Below, piece by piece: positions 24,299 through 33,907 of a stretch of 64,000 nt of DNA. The DNA is from UBA1672 sp965263215. Lineage in GTDB: Bacteria > Pseudomonadota > Alphaproteobacteria > Micavibrionales > Micavibrionaceae. The notes beneath the pieces were generated by a model. The model did no database searches and was not told the DNA's origin. It worked only from the letters and a program-made list of their open reading frames with translations. The stretch covers positions 310,001 through 374,000 of the forward strand of contig OZ253663.1 in assembly GCA_965263215.1 (NCBI GenBank), read 5' to 3'. Each line of letters begins with the position of its first letter. Positions within the stretch are counted from its first letter, which is position 1. The translations under genes were made by a program, and so were the position numbers.

Positions 24299-26761
24299 CT
24301 AAACATCCACCTCGGCTTTCAGGGCGTTGTCCTGAATAAACTCACGGCGGGGTTCGACGACATCACCCATCAGGGTGGAGAAAATTTCATCCGCCTTAAT
24401 GGCATCAGCAACGCGCACCTGAAGGAGCGTACGCACATTCGGATCAAGCGTTGTTTCCCACAGTTGTTCCGGGTTCATTTCACCAAGACCCTTATAGCGA
24501 GAGATTTGCATGCCCTTACGTCCGGCCTCTAGGATGCGGTCATAGAACGCGGCGGGGCCATTGGCCTTGGCAATCTCGTTGCCATCAACCGTAATCGCGA
24601 CAGGCCCGTCAAAAACATCCTGCAACCAGTCTTTCGCGCTTTGTAAGCGCACAGCATCGGCAGAGCGCACACGCGGGATACCAATTTCAACGGCCTGCGT
24701 GATACCGCGGGTAACCTTTTTGAACTTATAGCCCTTATCCGCAGTATATGAACCTTCCCAGCCCTTTTCGTTTTTCGATTCAAGGGCATCCAAACGCGTC
24801 GCGGCCTTCTGGGCGTAATCATTACCAAGTTTCTCATCACCAAGCACATCACCATCAAACGCGCCGACAATCGCGGCCTGTTCGATCACGCGGCGGTTTC
24901 CTGCGCGAAGAGTGAGTGTGTTAATCGCATTTCGAATGGCACGCGCCTTCATCAGAAGATCACGGAGATCATTACCACTGCGGGTTTCACCGCTAGCGTC
25001 CACGATCACAATATCATTAATCGCAAGCTCGATCAGGTGGTCTTCCAATGATCGCTCATCTTTCAAATAAATCTCACTCGACTTACCCTTTTTCACCTTA
25101 AACAAAGGTGGTTGCGCGATATAGAGATAGCCGCGCTCGATCACTTCGGGCATGTAACGGAAGAAAAACGTCAAAAGAAGCGTACGAATATGCGCACCGT
25201 CAACGTCCGCATCCGTCATAATCACAATCTTGTGATAACGCGCTTTTTCAATATCAAATTCATCCGGGCCAATAGACGTGCCCAGCGCAGTGATCAATGT
25301 TCCGACCTGATCAGAACCAAGCATACGGTCAAAACGCGCACGTTCCACATTCAATATTTTACCACGGAGCGGCAAGATGGCCTGATTATGACGGTCACGT
25401 GCCTGCTTGGCCGAACCACCCGCCGAGTCCCCCTCAACGATGAAAATTTCAGAAACGGCGGGGTCTTTACTCTGACAATCGGCAAGCTTACCGGGCAAGG
25501 ATGAAACATCCATAATACCCTTACGACGTGTTAGCTCCCGCGCCCTACGTGCCGCTTCACGCGCACTTGCAGCCTCGACAATTTTACCGACAATAACCTT
25601 AGCTTCTGCCGGATTTTCTTCTAACCACGTGCCTAAATGCTCGGATATTGCGCCTTCCACAACGGGTCGCACTTCTGAGGACACAAGCTTATCTTTGGTT
25701 TGGGACGAGAATTTCGGATCAGGAATCTTAACAGATAACACGCAGGTTAACCCCTCACGCATATCTTCACCGGTTAATTTGACCTTTTCCTTTTTCAGAA
25801 TACCTTTTTCATCGGCATATTTACCCAAAATACGTGTCAAAGCACCGCGAAAACCCGCCAAGTGCGTTCCACCGTCACGCTGTGGAATGTTGTTGGTAAA
25901 ACACAACATAGTTTCATGATAGGCATCCGTCCATTCTAACGCGGCCTCTACCGTTACGCCACTTTCCTCATCAAATCCAACCAGACCAATCGGCTTATCA
26001 ATCAAACCTTTTTTGGAACGATCAAGATATTCAACGAAGCTTTCGATACCGCCTTCGAAATGCAGATGCGAGACAATCCAATCTTCTTCATTATCGGCGC
26101 GGTTATCCGACACATAGATATTCACGCCGGAATTCAAGAATGCCAATTCGCGCAGGCGGTCTTCCAATGTCTTGAAATCAAAATCGGTAATGGCAAATGT
26201 TTCCGGTGACGGCAGGAACGTAACCGCCGTACCATTGCGCTCACCCTCTTCAAGGTCACGAATCGGCTCTAAATCACCGATGGCATCACCGTGCTTGAAC
26301 TTCATGTACCATTCTTTGCCTTCACGGCGAATATTCAACTCAAGATATTCTGATAATGCGTTAACAACCGACACACCAACACCGTGCAAACCGCCCGATA
26401 CCTTGTATGAGTTATCATCGAACTTACCACCGGCATGCAGCTGCGTCATAATCACCTGCGCCGCAGAAACCTTTTCTTCCTCATGCTCACCCACGGGAAT
26501 ACCACGCCCGTTATCCTTTACAGTGACAGAACCATCCGCGTTTAACATCACATCAATGCGATCACAGTACCCCGCCAATGATTCATCAATTGCGTTGTCA
26601 ACGACCTCATACACCATGTGGTGCAAGCCTGTACCATCATCCGTGTCACCAATATACATACCCGGACGTTTGCGAACGGCCTCAAGCCCGCGTAAAACTT
26701 TAATGGAATCCGCGCCGTAATCATCATTGTCGCCGACGGGTTGTGCTACTGATTCTGTCAT
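24299..26761 (-). CDS. gyrB: DNA gyrase subunit B
   Basis: An 820-residue type IIA topoisomerase ATPase subunit that, with GyrA, introduces negative supercoils. It shows the GHKL ATPase start (GADSIKVLRGLEAVRKRPGM), EVVDNAIDES, GGLHGVGVSVVNALS, and the TOPRIM motif EGDSAGGSAKQ with the PLRGKILNVE region, and ends with MNPEQLWETTLDP. The length fits proteobacterial GyrB. A GAGAG ribosome site precedes the ATG. It is the likely target of the ParE toxin encoded at 7210 if that is a true ParE. Confidence 0.98.
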   Translation of the reverse strand: MTESVAQPVGDNDDYGADSIKVLRGLEAVRKRPGMYIGDTDDGTGLHHMVYEVVDNAIDESLAGYCDRIDVMLNADGSVTVKDNGRGIPVGEHEEEKVSAAQVIMTQLHAGGKFDDNSYKVSGGLHGVGVSVVNALSEYLELNIRREGKEWYMKFKHGDAIGDLEPIRDLEEGERNGTAVTFLPSPETFAITDFDFKTLEDRLRELAFLNSGVNIYVSDNRADNEEDWIVSHLHFEGGIESFVEYLDRSKKGLIDKPIGLVGFDEESGVTVEAALEWTDAYHETMLCFTNNIPQRDGGTHLAGFRGALTRILGKYADEKGILKKEKVKLTGEDMREGLTCVLSVKIPDPKFSSQTKDKLVSSEVRPVVEGAISEHLGTWLEENPAEAKVIVGKIVEAASAREAARRARELTRRKGIMDVSSLPGKLADCQSKDPAVSEIFIVEGDSAGGSAKQARDRHNQAILPLRGKILNVERARFDRMLGSDQVGTLITALGTSIGPDEFDIEKARYHKIVIMTDADVDGAHIRTLLLTFFFRYMPEVIERGYLYIAQPPLFKVKKGKSSEIYLKDERSLEDHLIELAINDIVIVDASGETRSGNDLRDLLMKARAIRNAINTLTLRAGNRRVIEQAAIVGAFDGDVLGDEKLGNDYAQKAATRLDALESKNEKGWEGSYTADKGYKFKKVTRGITQAVEIGIPRVRSADAVRLQSAKDWLQDVFDGPVAITVDGNEIAKANGPAAFYDRILEAGRKGMQISRYKGLGEMNPEQLWETTLDPNVRTLLQVRVADAIKADEIFSTLMGDVVEPRREFIQDNALKAEVDV

Positions 26762-26976
26762 TTAATCTCTCATTCTAAAATTACTCGAAAAACCGCAGAT
26801 TTTCGCCATTATTTTGCATGTTTTTGCCAATATTATTGTATAGCACACGGGGGTAGCGAAAAACAGGATAAACCGCCATTTTTATGTGCATTTTTCAACA
26901 GGCTAACTATATGAAATAGAGCAATTTTTTGCTATGCTAATGGGACGATTTGCAAAAGCACAAACACAACACAGAA

Positions 26977-27750
26977 ATGCAGCTTATGAATGACGATAAA
27001 ACGCCGGAAACGGACGAAAAACCTGAGGGTAGCGCTCTCGATAATGCCAATAGCCCTATTGACGAGAACCAAGCGCATCAAAGTGAGGCTGATGAACATA
27101 ATGAATCTGATGATAATGCGCCAACCAGCAAAACTGATAACTTCATATCGACCTTAACAAACGGCCCATTACTAACGAACATCATTCTGGCGGGATTATT
27201 CGGTAATTTCATTATGATTTATTATAATGATTACAACACCACACCAAAGTTCAGCACCCTTTTAATGATGATACAGGTCAGCTGTATTGCGTTGTTTTTC
27301 CTTATCCGCGTTGCGCCATCAAAGGTTTCCATGGATCCGAAAGACTGGATCATCGCCGTCTTAGGGACAGCGCTTCCTATGCTCATCTTCCCTGTTGAAA
27401 ACGCCATAGAAAGTCATGCGCTATTACTGTTACAGTTGATTGGTATCTTTATATCCATTATTGCCATCCTTAGCCTGAATAACAGTTTCGGTATCGTACC
27501 AGCCGTTCGAAATATCAAAACCAAGGGGCTCTATAGCCTAATCCGGCATCCCATTTATTTCGGATATTTTATATTTATAACCTGCATTGTTTTGCAGAAC
27601 ATATCGGCCATGAATGTTGTTATATTGGTGGCTATTTACGCTGCTGATATCTACCGCATTCTGGCAGAGGAAAAGATACTGTCCGAAGATCATGGGTACC
27701 AAACATATAAAAGTCGCGTGAAGTGGCGATTAATACCCTTTGTTTGGTAA
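26977..27750 (+). CDS. Isoprenylcysteine carboxyl methyltransferase-like membrane methyltransferase
   Basis: About 257 residues. The first ~55 are acidic and likely disordered, followed by about five membrane helices. The C-terminal third holds the ICMT/PEMT-type SAM-binding signature (TKGLYSLIRHPIYFGYF, ending EEKILSEDHGYQTYKSRV). Bacterial members methylate lipids or small molecules, and the true substrate is unknown. The frame opens at a TTG at 26950. ATG at 26977 or 26986 are likelier starts, but none has a clear ribosome site. hisC follows 38 bases later. Confidence 0.78.
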   Translation: MQLMNDDKTPETDEKPEGSALDNANSPIDENQAHQSEADEHNESDDNAPTSKTDNFISTLTNGPLLTNIILAGLFGNFIMIYYNDYNTTPKFSTLLMMIQVSCIALFFLIRVAPSKVSMDPKDWIIAVLGTALPMLIFPVENAIESHALLLLQLIGIFISIIAILSLNNSFGIVPAVRNIKTKGLYSLIRHPIYFGYFIFITCIVLQNISAMNVVILVAIYAADIYRILAEEKILSEDHGYQTYKSRVKWRLIPFVW

Positions 27751-27788
27751 AAATGCTTTGATTTTACAGCCCTATTCTGTCTTTACTC

Positions 27789-28880
27789 ATGGGCATGAAT
27801 GATGCCCTTTTTAAACATATCCGCGACCATTACAAAACCATGGAGGGTTACAGCTCTGCGGGGATGGAAGCCGGAAAAGATGAGACAAAAACCTATCTGA
27901 ACGCCAACGAAAACCCATACCCCCTTCCGGGGCTAGAAGGGCTCAATCGCTACCCCGAGCCACAACCGCCAGCCCTACTTGAAGCATACGCCCAGAATTA
28001 CGGTGTAGAGCACACACAAGTGGCCATGACACGCGGCGCAGATGAGGCGTTAGTTGTTCTCACCAAAATGTTTTGTGAGCCGCATCAAGATAAAATCCTA
28101 ATTACACCCCCAACCTTTGGTATGTACGCGGTAGATGCACACGCCATGCCCGCAGGTGTGGTAAGCATTCCCTTGATTAAACAAGACGGCACGTTTTCAT
28201 TAGATCACGAGCAAATTATCAAACAAGCAAAAGACCCTAAAAACGCTGTAAAACTGGTGTTTTTATGCTCCCCCAACAACCCGACAGGCAACAGCTTTTC
28301 TCATGATATTATTGCCGAAATTTGTGATGGATTGGAAGGACACGCGGTCGTTGTTCTGGATGAAACTTACGCCGAATTTTCCGAAAATGGCAGCATGGCC
28401 GATGATCTGGAAAGCACACCGAACCTGATTATTCTGCGCACCCTGTCAAAAAGTTTCGCCTTTGCGGGCATGCGCATGGGCTGTATGCTGTGTGGTGATA
28501 TCGACTTCATAGCACTCGTGAAGAAGAAGGCTCTGGATGCTTACCCCTTACCGCGCCTGAGCATAGAAGCCGCTTTCCATGTGCTCTCCCCTGAAATTCA
28601 AGACATCGCAAAAGAGAACATTCAGAAAATTCTGACGGAGCGTAGCCGTATGGAACAAGCGTTATCCAAATCTGATCAGGTCGTACACCTCTACCCCAGC
28701 GATGCAAACTTCCTTTTGATGGAAATGAAGGATGCCAAGGGGTTTTGCGATTTCGCCGCGGAGCATAATGTGATTATCCGTGATTTTTCATCCAAGCCGG
28801 AAACAAAAAACTGCCTGCGCCTATCCATCGGCACACAGGAAGAAAATGATTTGGTGTTGGATCTATTGAAAAAATTTTGA
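27789..28880 (+). CDS. hisC: Histidinol-phosphate aminotransferase
   Basis: A 363-residue fold-type I PLP enzyme converting imidazole-acetol phosphate to histidinol phosphate. It shows the HisC pattern LNANENPYPLP, a Tyr-containing NRYPEPQP, CSPNNPTGN, DETYAEF, and the PLP-Lys in TLSKSFAFAGMRMG near residue 220. No other histidine genes are nearby, so it may also serve aromatic transamination. No good ribosome site is visible for the first ATG; one two codons later is also possible. Confidence 0.9.
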   Translation: MGMNDALFKHIRDHYKTMEGYSSAGMEAGKDETKTYLNANENPYPLPGLEGLNRYPEPQPPALLEAYAQNYGVEHTQVAMTRGADEALVVLTKMFCEPHQDKILITPPTFGMYAVDAHAMPAGVVSIPLIKQDGTFSLDHEQIIKQAKDPKNAVKLVFLCSPNNPTGNSFSHDIIAEICDGLEGHAVVVLDETYAEFSENGSMADDLESTPNLIILRTLSKSFAFAGMRMGCMLCGDIDFIALVKKKALDAYPLPRLSIEAAFHVLSPEIQDIAKENIQKILTERSRMEQALSKSDQVVHLYPSDANFLLMEMKDAKGFCDFAAEHNVIIRDFSSKPETKNCLRLSIGTQEENDLVLDLLKKF

Positions 28881-28938
28881 CAGCGATTGCCATAACCAAT
28901 ATTATAAGCAATAACAATATAAAGAATGGGGTTGTAAA

Positions 28939-29244
28939 ATGGATAATGACGATACAGTCGGATATAACGGCGGACAAAGCGCAAGTAAATTTGAATCACT
29001 GATCGCTCTGGATAATGAATGGCGCAAAAAACACCAAGGCAATTACGTGGCCATGGGCAGTGCGGTTATTTTAGCATCAGAGCCAAATGTTGAGGATGTC
29101 ATGCGCGTCGGAATGCAAGTCGCGGAGCAAAAAGGTGTAACGCTTGATTTTTTTGCAAAAGTTGATCGCGAAGCCCAAAAGGCCGCAAGAATCAGTCGTA
29201 ATGAAAGATACGGCCTTGATGAAGATAGCCCTAACTTTGGTTAA
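28939..29244 (+). CDS. Small hypothetical protein
   Basis: A 101-residue soluble protein with no recognised domain. It is charged and helical (SLIALDNEWRKKHQGNYVAM, EDVMRVGMQVAEQKGVTLDF), with an acidic end. Its stop overlaps the end of recF by four bases on the opposite strand. The frame is intact and starts 58 bases after hisC, so it may be cotranscribed. Confidence 0.55.
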   Translation: MDNDDTVGYNGGQSASKFESLIALDNEWRKKHQGNYVAMGSAVILASEPNVEDVMRVGMQVAEQKGVTLDFFAKVDREAQKAARISRNERYGLDEDSPNFG

Positions 29245-30374
29245 CGCACCAACAGGTTTTCTTTTAATTTTGAAACATCAATACAATGCGCTGTTTTTTC
29301 GATATCGGAGAACAGCGTTTTTTCTGTCCCCGTGAGCCAACTCTGCGCGCCCAAATCCTTTAATATCCCATATAACGCATTACGGCGATTTTCATCCAAA
29401 TGCGCAGCAACTTCATCAAGTAGTAAAATCGGCGGCGCACCCCGTTCAGCTTTAATTAAGCGCGAATGCGCAAGGATAAGACCAATCAGTAAGGCCTTTT
29501 GCTCCCCCGTCGAACATTGATCAGCGCGCATATTCTTCGCATCATAGATCACGGATAAATCTGACTTATGCGGTCCAATCGCCGCACCGCCCGTCACAGA
29601 ATCACGCGCACGACTTTGTTTCAATTCATGCTTAAATCGGTCTTCAACCTCAACGGCAGGCACATCACCAAGCCATTCTTCAATATTACCTTTCACAAAA
29701 ACACGGGCACGCGGAAACACACTGTCATTTTCCGCCTTACAAGCCGCCTGCAATCTTTGGCAAAAATCCAACCGCGCGGCTGCGATGGCAATGCCTGTTT
29801 CTGCCATTTGCTGCTCTAAACCGCCAATCCATGAATCATCATTTTGACCATCGCGCAGCAACCTTGAGCGCTGTGACATTGCATTTTCATAGCGTATAAC
29901 GCGCCCGGAATGCCCTGGATCAAACGTAAAAACCAAACGATCCAAAAATTTTCGGCGCTCACGCCCTGAATCTAAAAACAACCGATCCATTTGCGGCGTA
30001 AGCCAAACACACGCCAGATGCTCCCCGAGCCTTGCTTGACTTTTTGCCGTTTGACCATTGATACGCACCGTTCTCTTTTCTTTTCCCTGCCTGCTGTTCG
30101 GATCAAGGCCTGTACCAATCTTGACCTCTCCGTACGCCGTATTAATCGTACCCGACACCGCCCACGGGCTAGGGTTTTGAGTGTTTTGGATATCCATCAC
30201 CCGCGCACCGCGTAACCCGCGACCGGGAGACAACAAAGAAACAGCCTCTAAAATATTAGTTTTGCCGACGCCGTTAGCACCATAAAGAACGACCAAGCCC
30301 GAAGATAAAGAACTCAGCGAAGCCGTATCATAACATCTGAAAGAGTGAAGTTTTAATTGTTCAAGCGCAGCCAT
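29241..30374 (-). CDS. recF: DNA replication and repair protein RecF
   Basis: A 377-residue SMC-like ATPase that helps load RecA at gaps through RecOR. It has the RecF start LKLHSFRCYD, Walker A GANGVGKTN, the signature STGEQKALLIGLILAHS and Walker B PPILLLDEVAAHLD. The length is standard. It lies near dnaN and gyrB as in many bacteria, although two small genes separate recF from dnaN here. Confidence 0.97.
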   Translation of the reverse strand: MAALEQLKLHSFRCYDTASLSSLSSGLVVLYGANGVGKTNILEAVSLLSPGRGLRGARVMDIQNTQNPSPWAVSGTINTAYGEVKIGTGLDPNSRQGKEKRTVRINGQTAKSQARLGEHLACVWLTPQMDRLFLDSGRERRKFLDRLVFTFDPGHSGRVIRYENAMSQRSRLLRDGQNDDSWIGGLEQQMAETGIAIAAARLDFCQRLQAACKAENDSVFPRARVFVKGNIEEWLGDVPAVEVEDRFKHELKQSRARDSVTGGAAIGPHKSDLSVIYDAKNMRADQCSTGEQKALLIGLILAHSRLIKAERGAPPILLLDEVAAHLDENRRNALYGILKDLGAQSWLTGTEKTLFSDIEKTAHCIDVSKLKENLLVR

Positions 30375-30502
30375 ATTATTGTTCTACTGTATTCACACCG
30401 CAAAAACAAACCTTCTGACACGTTCGATTTGTCGTAAAAAGTTGACAAATGATACAATAAAACCATATCTTTAGGCAGAAAATTAATATCAGGGGATTTG
30501 AT

Positions 30503-31108
30503 ATGAGCGTACCAAATTGGTTAAAAGTCGGAACTTTAACAACAATGCTTGGCTTTGGTGCCGCGGCAGGCGTCAATGCGCAAGAAGTTGACAACGAAGC
30601 CAGACAAGACACAACAGAAGTGACTACGCAGCAGGAGACTGACTACAGCAAAACGCCCATTGATCGCGTACAAATCATGTATAATGGTCAACCGCTTCGC
30701 CCTGTAATTCAAGACGCACTCACAACGGGCATGGAATTTGATGATGCACAAGACGCTCATGATTTGAACAATACGTTGCAAAGAAAATTAGAAGACGAAG
30801 ACGCCAGATTAATGGGCTTATTGCTTGGTCGCGAAGGCCGCGTTATGAGTAGAAGCCGCGTAGCAGCAGCATCTGGTACACACGCGATAAGCGTGGAGGC
30901 CTATGATGGCGATGAAAAGAAATTCACATTTGATGCAGATGACATGACCGAAGAAGCAACAATTGATGCAACAACACCCGATGACACACGTACGAGAACA
31001 CGCAATCGCGGTGCTGGTGAAGAGCAATCAAAAGATTCTACGCGCACAAGAACGAGAAACAGAAGTGGTGGCACGTCAAATAACCAACAAGAAATACCTG
31101 AACCCTGA
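30503..31108 (+). CDS. Exported protein with Arg/Thr-rich tail
   Basis: A 201-residue protein with a signal peptide (LKVGTLTTMLGFGAAAGVNA, cleavage near residue 26) and no recognised domain. The mature part begins acidic and Thr/Gln-rich and ends in a low-complexity tail with repeated TRTRTRNR units and Gly/Ser linkers. An AGGGG sequence precedes the ATG. It is likely periplasmic or secreted. The basic tail could bind nucleic acid or cell wall, but this is speculative. Confidence 0.65.
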   Translation: MSVPNWLKVGTLTTMLGFGAAAGVNAQEVDNEARQDTTEVTTQQETDYSKTPIDRVQIMYNGQPLRPVIQDALTTGMEFDDAQDAHDLNNTLQRKLEDEDARLMGLLLGREGRVMSRSRVAAASGTHAISVEAYDGDEKKFTFDADDMTEEATIDATTPDDTRTRTRNRGAGEEQSKDSTRTRTRNRSGGTSNNQQEIPEP

Positions 31109-31124
31109 GTGCAAAACACTTCGT

Positions 31125-31664
31125 TTATTTTGTTGAAAATTCACTTCTTCTTAAAAACAAACCCATCTTTCTTGGTTTGCGCCAAGCTTTAACAAAAGAA
31201 GCTTTCTTGACGTAGTTTTTATTCGTGTTTTCTTTACCATAGGCATCAATATAAAAAGTCAGGTATTCCGTCGTAACACGGCGCTTAAATCTTGATTCTG
31301 GAGAAAAATGCACCGTAATTCTTTCAGCTTCTAAGCCGGGCCTCAAGGTTCTCTCATCAATCTGAAAGTCTGATCTTTCGGGGCGAACAGCAAGCACATA
31401 AACCAAATCATCATTCTCGGGCACATAATACATGACATCCATAATGACAGTGTCAAAGCCCTCTTCCTGAACAAGAGCCTCTATGACAAAAGGAAAGTTT
31501 TTATCTTCTTTTTCAATATCTTGAGTAAAAACAGCCCGCTGACGATTTTCAAACTCAACTGTTGCTTCGGGCGTTCGATCCTTAACAGCCATATAGCGAA
31601 TACAAAAGAAAAACGAGAAGAGAACTGCAATTGTTATTATAATGGACCCGAGGAAGTTATTCAC
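31125..31664 (-). CDS. Membrane-anchored hypothetical protein
   Basis: A 179-residue protein with one N-terminal hydrophobic helix (FLGSIIITIAVLFSFFFCI) acting as an uncleaved anchor or signal, followed by a beta-rich soluble part (DTVIMDVMYYVPENDDLVYVL, AERITVHFSPESR) and a basic C-terminus. The family is not recognised. It follows dnaN by 13 bases on the same strand and may be cotranscribed. Confidence 0.65.
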   Translation of the reverse strand: MNNFLGSIIITIAVLFSFFFCIRYMAVKDRTPEATVEFENRQRAVFTQDIEKEDKNFPFVIEALVQEEGFDTVIMDVMYYVPENDDLVYVLAVRPERSDFQIDERTLRPGLEAERITVHFSPESRFKRRVTTEYLTFYIDAYGKENTNKNYVKKASFVKAWRKPRKMGLFLRRSEFSTK

Positions 31665-31677
31665 AACACAACCTCAT

Positions 31678-32793
31678 TTACACCCTCAAGGGCATTAAGA
31701 CATATAACGCACTTGGGTCACTGTTATCTTGGATAATGGTCGGGCTAGCCGAATCTGCCAACGTTAAGCGGCACCCCTCACCTTCAATTTGCGATGTGAT
31801 ATCAAGCAAGTATTTTGCATTAAAGCCAATTTCCATCGTGGAATCGCCATTCACCTCCATCTCTTCTGTCGCGCTGCCCGATTCAGGCGAGCTTGCCGAA
31901 AGCGTCATTTGCTTACCTGCCAGTGCAATTTTCAAGGCACGTGACTTTCCATCGGAAATTGTTGATACGCGGTCAATCGCGCGGGTGAACACTTTGGGAT
32001 CAACTTCAACGATTTTATCGTTACCCTGCGGAATAACACGTTGATAATCAGGAAACGTACCATCAATAAGTTTCGATGTCAGAACCACATGATCGAAATA
32101 AAAACGGATTTTGTTTTCAGACAATGTAATCTGGATCACGTCCGCCGCATCTTCGATCAGCTTGCGTAACTCTCCCACAGCCTTACGCGGCACAATCACA
32201 CCGGGCATTCCTGCTGCGCCTTCGGGCAACGGCATCTCAAAACGCGCCAAGCGGTGACCATCTGTTGATACCGCGCGCAAAACCTTGACACCGTCATTAT
32301 CAGCTTCGTGTACATAAATTCCGTTCAGATAATAACGTGTTTCTTCCGTGCTCATCGCGAACTTCGTACGATCAATGAGCGCGCGCAAATCTGCAGCGGG
32401 GATTGAAAATCCATTTGGAAGATCACCCGCAGAAATTTCAGGAAAGTCTGCAACGGGCAAACAACTTAACTTGAACTGAGAACGACCAGAACTGACGATC
32501 ATCTGCGTGCCTTCAGCATTCAAAGAAATCTCGACCTCTGATCCATCGGGCAATTTACGGATAATATCATGAAGGGTGTGCGCGGGTGCGGTCGTCGCGC
32601 CGGCATCTGTAATATTCGCTGCAACTGATTCGTTAATTTCAAGATCCATATCAGTTGAGGATAAAGACAGCACGCCATCCTCGGCTTTCATCAGAACATT
32701 CGACAGAATAGGAATTGTATTCCGGCGCTCCACAACACTTTGCACATGGTTTAGTGATCTTAAAAGAGCAGCACGATCAATACTCAGCTTCAT
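31678..32793 (-). CDS. dnaN: DNA polymerase III sliding clamp, beta subunit
   Basis: A 371-residue ring-forming clamp that tethers the replicative polymerase to DNA. It shows MKLSIDRAALLRSLNHVQSV, RRNTIPILSNVL, LPVADFPEI, TDGHRLARFEMP and the typical ending ALYVLMPLRV. The length is normal. It lies in the recF/gyrB/dnaA neighbourhood. Confidence 0.98.
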   Translation of the reverse strand: MKLSIDRAALLRSLNHVQSVVERRNTIPILSNVLMKAEDGVLSLSSTDMDLEINESVAANITDAGATTAPAHTLHDIIRKLPDGSEVEISLNAEGTQMIVSSGRSQFKLSCLPVADFPEISAGDLPNGFSIPAADLRALIDRTKFAMSTEETRYYLNGIYVHEADNDGVKVLRAVSTDGHRLARFEMPLPEGAAGMPGVIVPRKAVGELRKLIEDAADVIQITLSENKIRFYFDHVVLTSKLIDGTFPDYQRVIPQGNDKIVEVDPKVFTRAIDRVSTISDGKSRALKIALAGKQMTLSASSPESGSATEEMEVNGDSTMEIGFNAKYLLDITSQIEGEGCRLTLADSASPTIIQDNSDPSALYVLMPLRV

Positions 32794-32900
32794 GACGAAT
32801 CCATCCGTTATTTATTTGTCAACTAGAGATCAGACTGTAGCACAGCAAACCTGCAGGAAAAAGCCAAAAATGAAGCTGTTTTGAAGCTGTGTACAGGGTT

Positions 32901-33257
32901 TTAGTGCGGTACGAAAGCTTCGGGTGGATTGTTCATCGCATTCAGTAATTTTTCATTCGAAATTCCTGCATGAACGCCTGCGCTTTGCACGACACCTCTG
33001 AACACACCATCTTCCTGCAACCTGTGCCGGGCATTAAACAAATCAACCTGCATTTCAGTCGGCGTACGATCAAATTCATCTGCAATCGCCTGCGCATCGC
33101 CGCCTGTTTCAATATGCGCCAAAAGGATACTGGCCAGATAAACATCTTCCTCCAACTCACCCTTATCAGCACGCAAAATTGTCTGATCATCAGGAAAGCG
33201 CGCAATAACACTCGCCACGATTACATCTATTTTGTCTTTAAAATCATCTTCATCCAT
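32901..33257 (-). CDS. Small acidic protein downstream of the biotin genes
   Basis: A 118-residue acidic, helical protein of unknown family (DEDDFKDKIDVIVASVIARF, DAQAIADEFDRTPTEMQVDL). The start at 33257 lies two bases after the stop of the ferritin-like gene; an upstream GTG/ATG frame extension would overlap that gene. The tight spacing makes it part of the bioD-bioA-ferritin-like operon. It may be a small partner of the di-iron protein, but the sequence gives no function. Confidence 0.6.
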   Translation of the reverse strand: MDEDDFKDKIDVIVASVIARFPDDQTILRADKGELEEDVYLASILLAHIETGGDAQAIADEFDRTPTEMQVDLFNARHRLQEDGVFRGVVQSAGVHAGISNEKLLNAMNNPPEAFVPH

Positions 33258-33259
33258 GA

Positions 33260-33907
33260 TTAGGCGGCAACCTTTAAACCATCGAGATCTTGTTCCAAAC
33301 GTGTCCAAAGCTTTACAAAAAGCTCTGTTTCAAACGCACTTAATTCTTTGAGCACATCATATTCCTCACCGCACATTTCAAACATTTCCGCCAGATGATG
33401 ATCTTCCTCGGCCAGCAAGCTTTTCAGCGACATGTGATCGCTCGATTTTTCAAGAACATCCTGATAAATCGCGTAAAGCCAACAGGCACGTAATTCAATA
33501 ATCAGGGACACCCAACCATAGGCGTTATCTTCACCCACCTGTTTTGTTATGCCCGCATCCAAACGCCCAAAATACATCGCCGATGGAATACGGCACATGG
33601 TATTTTCATCCGTCCAGCCATCAAGGGCATGCCCCGCAATACGTTCGGCATTACGCTTGAAAAAGTACGCGTGACGTGCCTCTTCAGAAAGGTGCTGGAG
33701 CGTATCTTGCGTCATTACCTTGTTCATTTGTGACACCATAATTTTACGGCTGCCTAAATGCTCTAACATTGCAAGCATATTCAAAAACAGCGCATGGCGC
33801 GGTTTATCTTCAACGATATTTTCAAGGAATGTTTTTACGCGAGCCTCATACGGCGCGTTTTTGCTCTTCATGCCCGAGGCTGTCCAAGGCGAAATTGATT
33901 GCGTCAT
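33260..33907 (-). CDS. Ferritin-like di-iron protein in the biotin operon
   Basis: About 215 residues, all-helical, with a complete ferritin-like/haem-oxygenase-like di-iron ligand set. Counting from an ATG at 33916, these are Glu52, Glu79-x-x-His82, Glu141 and Glu170-x-x-His173. I place the start at 33907 (GGA about eight bases upstream); it then overlaps the bioA stop by about 60 bases, and an ATG at 33871 is an alternative. Such proteins activate oxygen to oxidise substrates. Its overlap with bioA and the lack of a visible pimeloyl-forming gene make a role in biotin precursor supply possible. Iron storage or another oxidase role cannot be excluded. Confidence 0.75.
   Translation of the reverse strand: MTQSISPWTASGMKSKNAPYEARVKTFLENIVEDKPRHALFLNMLAMLEHLGSRKIMVSQMNKVMTQDTLQHLSEEARHAYFFKRNAERIAGHALDGWTDENTMCRIPSAMYFGRLDAGITKQVGEDNAYGWVSLIIELRACWLYAIYQDVLEKSSDHMSLKSLLAEEDHHLAEMFEMCGEEYDVLKELSAFETELFVKLWTRLEQDLDGLKVAA

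Noticed and set aside
26172..26720. 182-residue frame antisense to gyrB
   Set aside because: A shadow of a highly conserved gene with no independent support.
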